Counted from the stretch's first letter, positions 1 through 8,659 are shown. The stretch: DNA of 64,000 bases from Guptibacillus spartinae (GCF_028610625.1 NZ_JAQQWU010000003.1:62001-126000); one strand, 5' to 3'. Translations and numbers: made by a program. The notes: generated by a model from the letters alone, not told the origin.

Positions 1-1
1 C

Positions 2-268
2 CTTATCCATACATTTCCTGCAAAGCTTTCAGAAAATAAATTCTTGCTTCAACAAGTGGAAACGCTTAACCAATGGTCAGATTGTTATCTGATTTTGAAA
101 GATGAATTTTATACGGTGCCAATTAAAGAGGTGAAGTCGATTCCAGAGCATCAATGCATGCTGAGTGCTTTCGGGGAGGGAGATGTTGAAGGAATGGCGG
201 ACGCGATTGAAGCTCATCTTCTTTCCACATTGAGTGATTTATCTGGAAAGCGATCAGTTTTTAATTAA
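2..268 (+). CDS. C-terminal end of a probable GntR/FCD-type transcriptional regulator (partial, 5' end outside window)
   Basis: The frame is open to the left edge, so this is the end of a gene that starts upstream; the TTG at 44 is only the first in-window start codon. About 88 residues are visible. The stretch around IPEHQCMLSAFGEGDVEGM followed by AIEAHL resembles the last helices of FCD ligand-binding domains (EH..I..AI..GD...A...HL pattern), which would fit a GntR-family regulator placed directly before the gabT-permease pair it might control. The DNA-binding domain is not in the window, so the family call is inference from a short motif. It ends 19 nt before gabT, consistent with one transcription unit. 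Confidence 0.5.
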   Translation, partial: LIHTFPAKLSENKFLLQQVETLNQWSDCYLILKDEFYTVPIKEVKSIPEHQCMLSAFGEGDVEGMADAIEAHLLSTLSDLSGKRSVFN

Positions 269-287
269 TTTAAAGGAGTGATAGATC

Positions 288-1643
288 ATGACAAAAAAGG
301 CTTCGATTCAAACAACTTTACCGGGACCTGTGGCTAGTCAATTGTTAGAACGACGAGAGAATATTGTACCTAACGCTGTAAGCTGCGGCATTCCAACTTT
401 TGCTAAAGAAGCTTCTGGCGCAAGAGTAACAGATGTTGATGGGAATACGTTCATTGATTTTGCGGGTGCGATCGGCACGATTAATGTTGGACATTGCCAT
501 CCTCGAGTGAAGGAAGCTTTGCATGATCAAGTCGATAAATACATTCATACCGGGTTTAATGTGATGATGTATGAGCCTTATATCGAATTAGCTGAAAAGC
601 TTGCAGCGTTAGCTCCAGGTGACCATCAGAAGAAAGTTCTCCTTCAGAATAGCGGAGCTGAAGCAGTAGAAAATGCGGTGAAAATTGCCAGGAAATTTAC
701 CGGGCGTCAGGCGATCGTTACCTTCCAGAATGCGTTTCACGGTCGAACATTGATGACGATGTCGATGACAAGTAAAGTGAAGCCTTATAAGTTTGGATTT
801 GGTCCGTTTGCACCTGAAGTGTACAAGGCTCCTTTTCCGTATGCTTACCGGAAGCCTGAGCAAATGAGTGAAAGTGCATATTCGGATTTCATGATTCAGC
901 AGTTTAACGATTTTTTGTTAAAAGAAGTAGCGCCGGAAACGATTGCAGCTGTGGTGATGGAGCCTGTCCAAGGTGAAGGTGGTTTTATCGTACCTGAAAA
1001 GTCATTTGTTCAAGCGGTTAAATCAATTTGCGAACAGCATGGCATTCTATTCGTCGCAGATGAGATTCAAACGGGTTTTGCACGTACAGGGAAATATTTT
1101 GCATCCGAGCACTTTGGCATTGTGCCTGACCTTGTCACCGTATCAAAATCGTTAGGAGCAGGGACGCCGATTAGTGGTGTGATAGGTAGGAGAGAAGTGA
1201 TGGATGCAGCGGATCAAGGAGAGCTTGGTGGAACGTATAGTGGAAGTCCGCTTGGATGTCGTGCAGCGCTTGCTGTTCTCGATGTCATTGAAGAAGAAGA
1301 TCTCAATCAGCGTGCGCTTCAAATCGGTGAGAAAGTAAGAGAACGATTTACTTATCTCTCGAAGGAGTTTCCTTTTATCGGAGACGTTCGCGGGTTAGGT
1401 GCCATGAATGCGATTGAGATTGTTGGGGAAGAAAAAGCACCAGACAAGGAGTTAACGAAAAAGATTCTAGCAGAAGCTCAGCAGAAAGGACTCCTTTTAC
1501 TTGGTGCTGGTGTCTATGGAAACGTAATCCGATTCTTAATGCCTCTGGTGATTACAGATGATGAATTAGAAGAAGGGTTATTTATCATTGAAGAAGCTAT
1601 GCGAAAGGTTTCAGCTCACGCCTTGCATAAAGGAGTGTTGTAA
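288..1643 (+). CDS. gabT: 4-aminobutyrate aminotransferase (class III PLP aminotransferase)
   Basis: A 451-residue class III aminotransferase, the normal size for GabT. It would transfer the amino group of GABA (or a similar omega-amino acid) to 2-oxoglutarate, giving succinate semialdehyde and glutamate. Visible marks are the N-terminal DVDGNTFIDFAGAIGTINVGH segment, the PLP phosphate site NSGAEAVENAVKIAR, the aspartate in FVADEIQTGFARTG that holds the pyridine nitrogen, and the Schiff-base lysine in VSKSLGAGTPISG. An AAAGGAGTG ribosome binding site precedes the ATG. Its stop codon overlaps the ATG of the permease, so the two are translationally coupled and probably import and degrade the same substrate. 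Ornithine or acetylornithine specificity cannot be excluded from motifs alone. Confidence 0.88.
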   Translation: MTKKASIQTTLPGPVASQLLERRENIVPNAVSCGIPTFAKEASGARVTDVDGNTFIDFAGAIGTINVGHCHPRVKEALHDQVDKYIHTGFNVMMYEPYIELAEKLAALAPGDHQKKVLLQNSGAEAVENAVKIARKFTGRQAIVTFQNAFHGRTLMTMSMTSKVKPYKFGFGPFAPEVYKAPFPYAYRKPEQMSESAYSDFMIQQFNDFLLKEVAPETIAAVVMEPVQGEGGFIVPEKSFVQAVKSICEQHGILFVADEIQTGFARTGKYFASEHFGIVPDLVTVSKSLGAGTPISGVIGRREVMDAADQGELGGTYSGSPLGCRAALAVLDVIEEEDLNQRALQIGEKVRERFTYLSKEFPFIGDVRGLGAMNAIEIVGEEKAPDKELTKKILAEAQQKGLLLLGAGVYGNVIRFLMPLVITDDELEEGLFIIEEAMRKVSAHALHKGVL

Positions 1644-3025
1644 TGGAGGGGGAAAAGAAGAAGCTCAAGAAAGTATTGTCGAAATTCGACCTGCTCTTTT
1701 TAGCCCTTGGTGCGATGCTTGGCTGGGGGTGGGTGGTCTTATCCGGAACGTGGTTAACTTCTGCTGGATCATATGGAGCCGTTCTTGCTTTTGCGATTGG
1801 TGGGTTTCTTGTTATTTGTGTAGGGCTAAACTATGCTGAACTCGCCTCCGCGATGCCGCGAGTTGGCGGGGAGCATGAGTACGTCCATCGTGCCCTCGGT
1901 GAAAATGCGTCATTTGTGGCGTCCTGGGCTATTACACTGGGGTATGTTTCCGTTGCAACATTTGAAGCAGTCGCTTTGCCTACTGTGATTGATTATTTAT
2001 TACCAGACTATCAAGCGGGCTACCTTTGGACAATTGCCGGTTGGGATGTCCACCTAAATTGGGTATTGATTGGCTCAGCTGGTGCCGTCATTATTACGCT
2101 CATTAATTATATCGGACTTAAACAAGCAGCCGTCCTGCAGACGGTGTTCACTCTTGTGATTGTGGCAGCTGGATTGTTATTAATTTTTGGAGCGGGAATG
2201 AACGGAGAGCCTGCTCATTTAACCCCACATTTCATTGGCGGAATGGGTGGCATCATGACGGTGCTCGTGATGGTTCCGTTTTTATTTGTAGGTTTTGACG
2301 TGATTCCTCAGGTTGCTGAAGAGGCTAACCTTCCTCATGCTCAAATCGGAAAATTTCTTGTTGTGTCAGTTATCGGAGCCATCATCTTTTACATAGCGAT
2401 TGCGATTGGTGTGTCACTCGGAATGAGTCAGGAACAATTGGGTTCAACGGAGCTGGCGACGGCTGATGCAATGGGGAATTTATTTGGGTCAGCACTTTTT
2501 GCGAAACTATTGATTCTTGGAGGAGTGGCAGGGATTATTACAAGCTGGAATTCGTTCGTAATCGGCGGCAGTCGTGTTCTCTATGCCATGGCGGAATCTG
2601 GTATGCTACCAGCGTGGTTCGGACGTCTACACCCTAAATTCCACACACCGTCGAATGCGATCCTATTTATAGGAATTCTATCGATGTTAGCCCCACTCCT
2701 CGGAAGATCGGCTCTTGTTTGGATTGTCGATGCAGGTGGACTAGGAATTGTCGTCGCATACTTTCTCGTAGCCTGGTCATTTATTAAACTTAGAAAAACT
2801 GAGCCAGAGATGAAGCGACCGTTTCGAGCCGCTAAATCGCCTGTTTATGGTTACCTTGCACTGATTATGAGTTTTGGATTTATTGCCCTCTACTTGCCAG
2901 GAATGCCTGCCGCATTGATCTGGCCATATGAGTGGATTATGGTTGCTGCTTGGGGCATTATTGGATTGTTTTTCTTTATGAGAATGAGAAAGGGCGTCTA
3001 TAAAGATAGTGGCGTTGGGATGTAG
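1643..3025 (+). CDS. APC-superfamily amino acid permease, probably for the GabT substrate
   Basis: A 460-residue protein with about twelve hydrophobic segments, beginning with the APC-family opening (FDLLFLALGAMLGWGWVVLSG) that carries the glycine-rich unwound helix 1, and the segment ELASAMPRVGGEHEYVHRALG, where APC porters carry the conserved P-x-x-GG-x-Y motif. It would import an amino acid or amine by proton or sodium symport at the membrane. Overlap with the gabT stop codon points to GABA or a related compound as substrate; this is context, not proof. The stop is followed 29 nt later by a dispersed palindromic element and then a strong terminator hairpin. Confidence 0.82.
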   Translation: MEGEKKKLKKVLSKFDLLFLALGAMLGWGWVVLSGTWLTSAGSYGAVLAFAIGGFLVICVGLNYAELASAMPRVGGEHEYVHRALGENASFVASWAITLGYVSVATFEAVALPTVIDYLLPDYQAGYLWTIAGWDVHLNWVLIGSAGAVIITLINYIGLKQAAVLQTVFTLVIVAAGLLLIFGAGMNGEPAHLTPHFIGGMGGIMTVLVMVPFLFVGFDVIPQVAEEANLPHAQIGKFLVVSVIGAIIFYIAIAIGVSLGMSQEQLGSTELATADAMGNLFGSALFAKLLILGGVAGIITSWNSFVIGGSRVLYAMAESGMLPAWFGRLHPKFHTPSNAILFIGILSMLAPLLGRSALVWIVDAGGLGIVVAYFLVAWSFIKLRKTEPEMKRPFRAAKSPVYGYLALIMSFGFIALYLPGMPAALIWPYEWIMVAAWGIIGLFFFMRMRKGVYKDSGVGM

Positions 3026-3054
3026 TGCGCAGTTCGCAGGTTCGCAGGTTCTCA

Positions 3055-3093
3055 GGTGCCTGTCACCACCCGAATGGAGTCATACTATGTCGA
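3055..3093 (+). repeat. Dispersed palindromic element, copy 1 (A-type, 15-nt spacer)
   Basis: GGTG-CCTGT-CACC-ACCCG, a 15-nt variable spacer, then TGTCGA. It lies between the permease stop (3025) and the terminator hairpin at 3095. The 5' flank (3033-3056) is a period-8 tandem, with three units resembling GTTCGCAG. Confidence 0.9.
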
Positions 3094-3094
3094 A

Positions 3095-3122
3095 AACTCC
3101 CTGGCCGATTGGCCAGGGAGTT
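3095..3122. terminator. Bidirectional intrinsic terminator
   Basis: A perfect 12-bp stem (AACTCCCTGGCC / GGCCAGGGAGTT) around a GATT loop, between the convergent permease (+) and coiled-coil gene (-). T-rich sequence follows on both sides. Confidence 0.85.
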
Positions 3123-3129
3123 TATTCTA

Positions 3130-3852
3130 TTATTCTACTGGGATTAATTTTACCGGTCCTAGCGTTTCAATCATATCCCCATCGGAAGTGAAGAAAACAA
3201 AATCGCCGGTTCCTACAATGCTGTCGCCAAGAATTGTATTGACTGTTGGTAATCCGCTTGAGTTATAAACGAAGAAGTTCGTACCTTCGCCGATGTTTGT
3301 AACCTGATATCGTCCTTCAGGAATGTCGTTACCAACGATATATTGTCCTGCCGTGAGTTTGATTGGTTCTTCCTTTTTCTTTACGATCGTATCTTCAAGC
3401 TGATCAATTTCCTTTTTTTTCGCTTTGATCGTGTCATCTAGTTTGCTAACTTCGTCTTTTTTCGCTTTCACGTCATCTTCCAGTTTACTCATTTCTTTCG
3501 TTGTGCTTTCACGTTCTTTTTTTAGCTTATCAATGTCAGCAGAAATGCTGTCTTTCTTATCAATCAATTTTTTGACTTCCTCCGCTTTTGCTTCAGCGTC
3601 CTTCAACTTTTGAGCTTCCGTTTCAAGCTGTTCTTGAACCGTGCTGATCTCTTCTTGAATGGATAGCAGTTTTTCTCCCTCTTCTTTTGCTTCCTCCTCA
3701 GCGGAAGTGATCTCTGTTTTGATTTTCTTCAAGTCTTCCGTGTAGTTTTCTTCAAGGTCAGCATTCCCAATTAACACGCCGATTAAGACGCTGACTAGGA
3801 TCGTGGCGATTGCCCCACCGATGGAAAGGGTAAGAATTAAGCCTTTTTTCAT
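3130..3852 (-). CDS. Membrane-anchored coiled-coil protein with a C-terminal beta-rich domain
   Basis: I do not know a named family member. Residues about 4-30 form one N-terminal membrane segment (LILTLSIGGAIATILVSVLI) after two lysines. Residues about 38-165 are a long, highly charged heptad-like region rich in Lys, Glu and Asp that should form a coiled coil. The last 75 residues begin with AGQYIVGNDIPEGRY, a motif seen at the C-terminus of various Firmicute surface and membrane-associated proteins. The predicted topology is inside-out, with coiled coil and domain outside. The ATG at 3852 has a GGAGGA site 7 nt upstream; a GTG one codon earlier sits too close. A monocistronic gene, convergent with the permease. 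Function unknown. Confidence 0.75.
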   Translation of the reverse strand: MKKGLILTLSIGGAIATILVSVLIGVLIGNADLEENYTEDLKKIKTEITSAEEEAKEEGEKLLSIQEEISTVQEQLETEAQKLKDAEAKAEEVKKLIDKKDSISADIDKLKKERESTTKEMSKLEDDVKAKKDEVSKLDDTIKAKKKEIDQLEDTIVKKKEEPIKLTAGQYIVGNDIPEGRYQVTNIGEGTNFFVYNSSGLPTVNTILGDSIVGTGDFVFFTSDGDMIETLGPVKLIPVE

Positions 3853-3935
3853 CACACATTCCTCCGAACCTGTCTTAGTAAGCTACCATCCTATGTATAT
3901 TGTGAAGGTAGGCCATTTATCACAGGAAATCGGGC

Positions 3936-3974
3936 GGTGACAGGCACCACCCGATGTTTGTTCTTATTTGTCGA
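3936..3974 (+). repeat. Dispersed palindromic element, copy 2 (loop-inverted, 15-nt spacer)
   Basis: GGTG-ACAGG-CACC-ACCCG, 15 nt, TGTCGA. The loop is the reverse complement of the usual CCTGT while the right-hand boxes keep the normal orientation. Five extra bases on the left (CGGGC) extend the stem to CGGGCGGTG/CACCACCCG with one mismatch. It sits in the gap between two divergent genes. Confidence 0.88.
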
Positions 3975-4000
3975 ATAGCTCTACCATTTGAAAATCCTTC

Positions 4001-4030
4001 TTGCATTTGTGAATGCGCTTTCACTATAAT
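4001..4030 (+). promoter_or_regulatory. Sigma-A promoter with overlapping cre-like operator for the Gfo/Idh gene
   Basis: TTGCAT (4001-4006), an 18-nt spacer, TATAAT (4025-4030). TGAATGCGCTTTCA at 4010-4023 fits the cre consensus TGWNANCGNTNWCA at all but the fifth position and lies inside the spacer, where CcpA or a LacI-type repressor would block polymerase. Carbon catabolite control fits a sugar locus. Confidence 0.7.
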
Positions 4031-4046
4031 GGGTTAAAAGGTAGTG

Positions 4047-4077
4047 ATGTTTATTTAAACATACTTACAAAGTAAGT
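4047..4077 (+). promoter_or_regulatory. Two adjacent inverted repeats in the leader (possible operators)
   Basis: ATGTTT-ATTT-AAACAT (4047-4062) is followed directly by ACTTAC-AAA-GTAAGT (4063-4077), both with perfect 6-bp arms, between the promoter at 4001-4030 and the start at 4151. They may be binding sites for the GntR/UTRA regulator encoded just downstream. No matching copy was found before the SBP gene, so the assignment is tentative. Confidence 0.4.
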
Positions 4078-4150
4078 CGATTTTGAATGTGAAGGGATTC
4101 TGTCAGCGGTGTTTTAATTCATGAAATCATTCAAGGAGGTTTTTTTACTA

Positions 4151-5371
4151 ATGAGTAAAGCGGCTAAGGAGCTACGAAGTCGGTATATTTCTCGTAACAA
4201 GAAGTTTGATTATTTACCAGATTCGGATCGGTATCTTTCTAAGCAAGTTCCACCTTCTTACAAATTTGCGATTATAGGTAGTGGGAACATTGGACAGGAG
4301 CATATGCGTGTAACCATGATGGAAGGGCGAGCGACCGTGCATGGTATTTATGACCCTAATCCGAAAAGCATTGACCAGGCAAAGTCGCTGTTTTCCAACT
4401 TGGCAGGGGAATCGGCTCCGCTCACTGTCTATCAAACGTTGCAAGAAGCCTGTCATGATCCAGAAGTTGATGCGCTCATCATTTGTACGCCGAACTATAC
4501 GCATATTGACATCGTGCAAGAAGCGATACCTTCAGGAAAACATATTTTACTAGAAAAGCCGATGGCTACAACACTTGAAGACGCTTATACGATTGCAGAG
4601 CTTGCGAAAGATTACGAGGCAGTGTTTCAAATCGGTCTTCAATATCGCTATAAAGCCATTTATGCTGAAGCCATTCATGAGGCACTTGAGCGGAAATCGA
4701 TTGGTGATGTAAAAATGATTAACATGATGGAGCATCGTATGCCGTTTCTTGATAAAGTGGCGCAGTGGAATAAGTTTTCGAAGTATTCCGGTGGAACGCT
4801 CGTGGAAAAGTGCTGCCATTATTTCGATCTTATGAATCTATTTGCGCAGTCCAAGCCGGTTGAGGTGTATGCGAACGGTGGCATGGACGTGAATTTTAAG
4901 GAGTTTAAATATCAAAGTGAGCAATCGGATATTGTAGACAATGCGATGGTGACAGTGCGCTATGAAAATGGGGTTCGAGCGAGTTTTCAGCTTTGCATGT
5001 TCGCGCCGATGTTCTATGAGGAGCTTGTCGTATGTGGGGATGAGGGGCGTCTTAAAGTATCCGAAAACGAAGATTTTCTTGGCGCACCACGTCCACGCAA
5101 TCAATTTGAAATCATCCTTGGGGAAGGGAAGCCTTCACGCATTGCGACACCGTGCTATCCATCGTATATCGAGGAAAGTGGGCATGGAGGAGCGACGTAT
5201 TATGAACATGTTTATTTTATCGATAACCTTGAGAAAAAGCCGACCACAACAGCAAAGGTTACCGAGGGTCTCTGGTCTGTCATTGTTGGCGTTGCGGCAG
5301 AGCAGTCAATGAAGTCTGGCAGTCCGGTTCTGATTGATCAGATGCTGAAGGAAAAAGGACTTCTTGTCTAA
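4151..5371 (+). CDS. Gfo/Idh/MocA-family NAD(P)-dependent sugar oxidoreductase
   Basis: A 406-residue dehydrogenase of the glucose-fructose/inositol type. The Rossmann fold is marked by FAIIGSGNIGQEHMR, and the family lysine motif is in HILLEKPMATT. The C-terminal substrate domain carries GGTLVEKCCHYFDLMN in place of the usual GG-x-L-x-D-x-G-x-H-x-x-D. It probably oxidises a ring hydroxyl of a sugar, polyol or sugar acid with NAD(P). An ATG lies upstream at 4121, but the AAGGAGG at 4133-4139 is inside that reading and is placed correctly for the ATG at 4151, which I chose. It leads a locus with its own cre-controlled promoter, a GntR regulator, an ABC importer and a PFK-type kinase, so it should act on the imported sugar. 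Exact substrate unknown. Confidence 0.82.
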   Translation: MSKAAKELRSRYISRNKKFDYLPDSDRYLSKQVPPSYKFAIIGSGNIGQEHMRVTMMEGRATVHGIYDPNPKSIDQAKSLFSNLAGESAPLTVYQTLQEACHDPEVDALIICTPNYTHIDIVQEAIPSGKHILLEKPMATTLEDAYTIAELAKDYEAVFQIGLQYRYKAIYAEAIHEALERKSIGDVKMINMMEHRMPFLDKVAQWNKFSKYSGGTLVEKCCHYFDLMNLFAQSKPVEVYANGGMDVNFKEFKYQSEQSDIVDNAMVTVRYENGVRASFQLCMFAPMFYEELVVCGDEGRLKVSENEDFLGAPRPRNQFEIILGEGKPSRIATPCYPSYIEESGHGGATYYEHVYFIDNLEKKPTTTAKVTEGLWSVIVGVAAEQSMKSGSPVLIDQMLKEKGLLV

Positions 5372-5464
5372 ATGCGGACTTCCCTTTTAAAGGAAGCTTC
5401 TTTTTCGCTATAATAAGGATAGGAAACGAGCCACACAGTTGGTGGCTCAAGAGGAGAGGCTTAT

Positions 5465-6199
5465 ATGTCATCAGATAAACTGAACCATAATAAAGGGGAA
5501 GCGCTTTACCTTCAAATAAAAGACGTTCTGATTAAACGAATTCAAACGGGTGCCTGGAAACCGAATACGCTCATTCCTACTGAACAGGATTTGATTAAAG
5601 AGTTTGATGTAAGTCGTACGACAATCAGGCAGGCAATCTCTATTCTTGTGCAGAACGGGTTGTTAGAGAAAAAGCAAGGTCGTGGAACAGTTGTTAAACC
5701 ACAGAATTTGATCGGAAATCTTGGCAAGCTAAAAGGTTTTGCAGAAGAAGTACTTGAGCGTGGGCAAACGCCGCATTCGAAGGTGTTGCGAGCGGAATTT
5801 CGTGATGACCTTTACCACGAGAACGATATGCTGAAGGTAACGGAAGGCGAACCGATTCTTCTTGTAGAGCGGATTCGCTTTGCGGATGAGGTGCCAATTG
5901 CCCTTGAGCGCACATGCTGGCCAAAGGAAATTGGTGAAATTTTAATTAAGTATGATCTTAATCAGGCGATGTATTATGAAGTGCTCGAACAGCATCAATT
6001 TTATCTTAAAAAGGCGAATGAGCGGATTACGGCGATTAACGCGACGATTAATGAAGCGGATGCGCTGGGTATTCGACCAGGGGAAGCTCTTCTTGAGATG
6101 ACGCGCCTTAGTCTTGGCATTAATGATCATCCAATTGAGTATACGAAAACGAAGTATCGTAGTGATCAGTATCATTATAATATTGAACTTGAGCGGTAG
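5465..6199 (+). CDS. GntR-family transcriptional regulator, HutC/UTRA subfamily
   Basis: 244 residues. An N-terminal winged helix (about 13-75: PLYxQI-like LYLQIKDVLIKRI, then SRTTIRQAISILVQNGLLEK and the KQGRGTVV wing) is followed by a UTRA ligand-binding domain to the end (LLVERIRFADEVPIALERT, EYTKTKYRSDQYHYNIEL). Such proteins repress sugar uptake operons until a sugar phosphate binds the UTRA domain. It lies between the oxidoreductase and the importer, so it most likely regulates this locus. Its 5' leader has a 7-bp hairpin (GAGCCAC/GTGGCTC, 5429-5449) just before the RBS. TATAAT at 5409-5414 suggests a separate start site, but no good -35 is visible. Confidence 0.88.
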   Translation: MSSDKLNHNKGEALYLQIKDVLIKRIQTGAWKPNTLIPTEQDLIKEFDVSRTTIRQAISILVQNGLLEKKQGRGTVVKPQNLIGNLGKLKGFAEEVLERGQTPHSKVLRAEFRDDLYHENDMLKVTEGEPILLVERIRFADEVPIALERTCWPKEIGEILIKYDLNQAMYYEVLEQHQFYLKKANERITAINATINEADALGIRPGEALLEMTRLSLGINDHPIEYTKTKYRSDQYHYNIELER

Positions 6200-6289
6200 G
6201 CAGGATGGTTTGCACCTGCCTTCTTTTAAGGCTTTACGCCTAGAAGAAATTGCGTAAAGCAAATAGTTTGAAAATTTTTATTTTTAATA

Positions 6290-6317
6290 TTGAAAGCGCT
6301 TTAATAATGTGTATAAT
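6290..6317 (+). promoter_or_regulatory. Promoter with cre-like sequence for the ABC importer operon
   Basis: TTGAAA (6290-6295), a 16-nt spacer, TATAAT (6312-6317). TGAAAGCGCTTTAA at 6291-6304 fits the cre pattern at 13 of 14 positions and covers the -35 region. It is the second cre-like promoter in this locus. Confidence 0.7.
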
Positions 6318-6355
6318 AAGAAATAAGTTCAATGAATTGTCACTAAATCAAATCA

Positions 6356-6378
6356 GTACCTCAAAGAGGTGCTTTTTT
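6356..6378 (+). terminator. Possible attenuator in the importer leader
   Basis: A 7-bp hairpin, GTACCTC-AAA-GAGGTGC (one G-U pair), followed by six T. It lies downstream of the promoter at 6290-6317 and 84 nt before the SBP start. An AAAGGAGG follows directly with no long reading frame. It could terminate transcription conditionally; no competing structure was worked out. Confidence 0.5.
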
Positions 6379-6462
6379 AAAGGAGGTAAAGGTCATTACG
6401 TTTTAACTATACGATATGACGTTACTATTTTAAATTGAATTCATTACAAGGGGGCAAAAAGA

Positions 6463-7713
6463 GTGAAAAAGCAAATGCTGTTGTTGATGATGGTGGTTTT
6501 GTTGATGGGTTCTGTCCTTGCAGGTTGTGGGAATACGGATGAGACGGGTGGAGCAGAGTCAGGGGATGCGAAGACGATTAATTTCCTTCATTGGCGTGGA
6601 GAGGATACGGAAGCATTTAATGCCATTATTGAGAAATTTGAAGAAGAGAATCCAGACATTAACGTTGAAATGAATGCGCTTCCGTCAGATTCATACATTG
6701 CGAATGCTTCGGCAACGCTTCTTTCTGGAAAAGGTGCTGACGTATTTGCTAGTTTTCCAGGAAGTCAGTTTGAGGCTCTACAGGAGTCTGGTGCATACGT
6801 AGAGCTAGGGGATCAGGCATTTATTGATCGTTTCTCAGAAAATATGCTTGGCGCTGGTCAAAAAGATGGCAAGCAGTTAGCAGTACCGTATCAGCTTGTC
6901 TATAACATTCCAGTGTATAACAAAGGCGTTTTTGATGAGCTTGGTATTGAGCCTCCAAAAGATTGGGATGGCTTCCTTGAAGTGAGTCAAACCTTGAAAG
7001 ATAACGGATACGATCCAATTCTATTTGCAGGAGATGTGAGTCCTAGTCAGTTTATTAACCCAATGGTCATGAACAATCAGCCTTCTGATGAAGCTTTTGC
7101 GAAATTGGAAACTGGTGATGAGAAGTTAACGAATGACTGGTTTGTTAAAACGTTAAGTCAGATTAAAGAGCTAAATGACAAAGGTTATTTCCAGAAAGAT
7201 CCGCTTGGAACGAAAAAAGAAGGAGCGGCTGCGCTATTTGCTCAGGAAAAAGGCGCCATGCTTGCGCTTGGATCGTACATGATGGCAACGGTTGCGGAGC
7301 AAAATCCTGATATTGAGCAAGGATTGCTTTCTCCGATCACAGTTTCTGAGGATGAAATGAAGTACGAAGGCATCCATACCTCAACATTTATGCTTGGCGT
7401 TAATTCGAAGTCTGAGCATCAAAAAGAAGCTTTGAAGTTCATTGAATTTTTAACTAAGCCTGAGATTGCGTCCGAGTATGCGAATGCAACAGGACAATTA
7501 TTAACGGTGAAAGACGTCGAATATGATTCTCCAGAACTTACTGAAACAGCGGCATGGCTTGATAAGAAAACATTGTTCCAGCCACGTTATACCCTTTCAA
7601 AGGAACAAGTAAGTAAAGCGATTGAGACAGCGATTCAGGACGTTCTATCGGGAGTAGAACCTGAAGAAGCTGCGAAAAAAGCGCAAGAAGAGGTAGACCG
7701 TGCAATCAAATAA
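6463..7713 (+). CDS. ABC sugar-importer solute-binding lipoprotein
   Basis: A 416-residue family 1 extracellular binding protein. Residues 1-21 are a lipoprotein signal (MKKQMLLLMMVVLLMGSVLA) with lipobox LAGC, so Cys22 would be lipidated and membrane-tethered. The mature part has the usual features of the MalE/UgpB class: IINVEMNALPSDSY-like hinge start, GADVFASFPGS, AVPYQLVYNIPVYNKGVFDELG and the C-terminal FMLGVNSKSEHQKEALKFIEFL. The start is GTG, with AAGGGGG 11 nt upstream. It captures a sugar or oligosaccharide for the two permeases that follow. No ATPase gene is present, as is common for Bacillus systems sharing an MsmX-type ATPase. Confidence 0.9.
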   Translation: MKKQMLLLMMVVLLMGSVLAGCGNTDETGGAESGDAKTINFLHWRGEDTEAFNAIIEKFEEENPDINVEMNALPSDSYIANASATLLSGKGADVFASFPGSQFEALQESGAYVELGDQAFIDRFSENMLGAGQKDGKQLAVPYQLVYNIPVYNKGVFDELGIEPPKDWDGFLEVSQTLKDNGYDPILFAGDVSPSQFINPMVMNNQPSDEAFAKLETGDEKLTNDWFVKTLSQIKELNDKGYFQKDPLGTKKEGAAALFAQEKGAMLALGSYMMATVAEQNPDIEQGLLSPITVSEDEMKYEGIHTSTFMLGVNSKSEHQKEALKFIEFLTKPEIASEYANATGQLLTVKDVEYDSPELTETAAWLDKKTLFQPRYTLSKEQVSKAIETAIQDVLSGVEPEEAAKKAQEEVDRAIK

Positions 7714-8659
7714 CAATGTGGAGCGAGTAGGGGGAGCGAGAGTCGCTTCTCCCTACGTTGCTTCAACGGCGAAAAAGCGGAAAAAGAAGTGGAACTGGGC
7801 ACTGTTTTTCTTCGTACTCCCGGGCTTTATCATTTACAGCGTGTTTTTTGCAGGCCCTACGGTTGCCGCGCTTTTTCTAAGCTTTACGGATTGGAATGGA
7901 ATTGCGCCAACGTTTAATTATGTTGGTTTCTCGAACTATACGAATATGCTGACCGACGATCCGATTTTCGTGCAATCGCTCGGCAATAACTTGAAATTCA
8001 CGCTTGGCGTATTAATTTTCCAAACAGTCCTAAGTTTGTTCTTTGCGATGTTATTAGTGAAAAATACGAAAGCGAATATCTTTTACCGGGCGGTTTACTT
8101 TTTTCCAACGATTGTCGCTTCGGTGTCAGTCGCCTTCGTTTGGACATTTATGTACGACCCGAATATTGGTGTAATTAACAATATTCTTTCAGCAGTTGGT
8201 TTAGAAAGCCTCGCAAAATCATGGCTTGGCGATCGGAATATCGCGATTTATAGTCTCGCTTTCGTTCAGTTTTGGGCGCATACCGGGCAAATGCTGATCA
8301 TTTTTGTTGCTGGTCTTCATGCAATTCCGAAAGAGCTGTACGAAGCAGCTGAAATTGAAGGGGCAAGCAAATGGCAGACGTTTAAAAGCATTACGTGGCC
8401 GCTTCTGGCACCGTCAGCTACAATTGTTGTCGCGTATACAACAATTCAAAGTTTTAAAGCGTTCGATTTAGTTATCGCGATGACCGGCGGTGGTCCGTCA
8501 TATGCAACGGAAATTCTTTCGACGTTCTTATATCATGAAGCATTTATTAACTTTCGATTTGGCTATGCTTCAGCCGCAGCGGTAATCTTTATGATCATTA
8601 TCGCGATTGTTACGGTACTGCAGTTTAGATTGCTGAAATCAAACGATGTAAAATTTTAA
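7700..8659 (+). CDS. ABC sugar-importer permease, MalF/UgpA type
   Basis: 319 residues with six membrane spans after a Lys-rich cytoplasmic N-terminus (AKKRKKKWN). The EAA loop YEAAEIEGASKWQTFKSITWPLLAP, which docks the ATPase, is present. The GTG at 7700 overlaps the end of the binding-protein gene by 14 nt and has GAGGT 6-7 nt upstream inside that gene; a GTG at 7718 is the alternative. Translational coupling ties it to the SBP. Confidence 0.88.
   Translation: MQSNNNVERVGGARVASPYVASTAKKRKKKWNWALFFFVLPGFIIYSVFFAGPTVAALFLSFTDWNGIAPTFNYVGFSNYTNMLTDDPIFVQSLGNNLKFTLGVLIFQTVLSLFFAMLLVKNTKANIFYRAVYFFPTIVASVSVAFVWTFMYDPNIGVINNILSAVGLESLAKSWLGDRNIAIYSLAFVQFWAHTGQMLIIFVAGLHAIPKELYEAAEIEGASKWQTFKSITWPLLAPSATIVVAYTTIQSFKAFDLVIAMTGGGPSYATEILSTFLYHEAFINFRFGYASAAAVIFMIIIAIVTVLQFRLLKSNDVKF

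Noticed and set aside
3009-3268. Two short plus-strand frames running through element copy 1 and the terminator
   Set aside because: They have no ribosome binding site and are made of element and terminator sequence.
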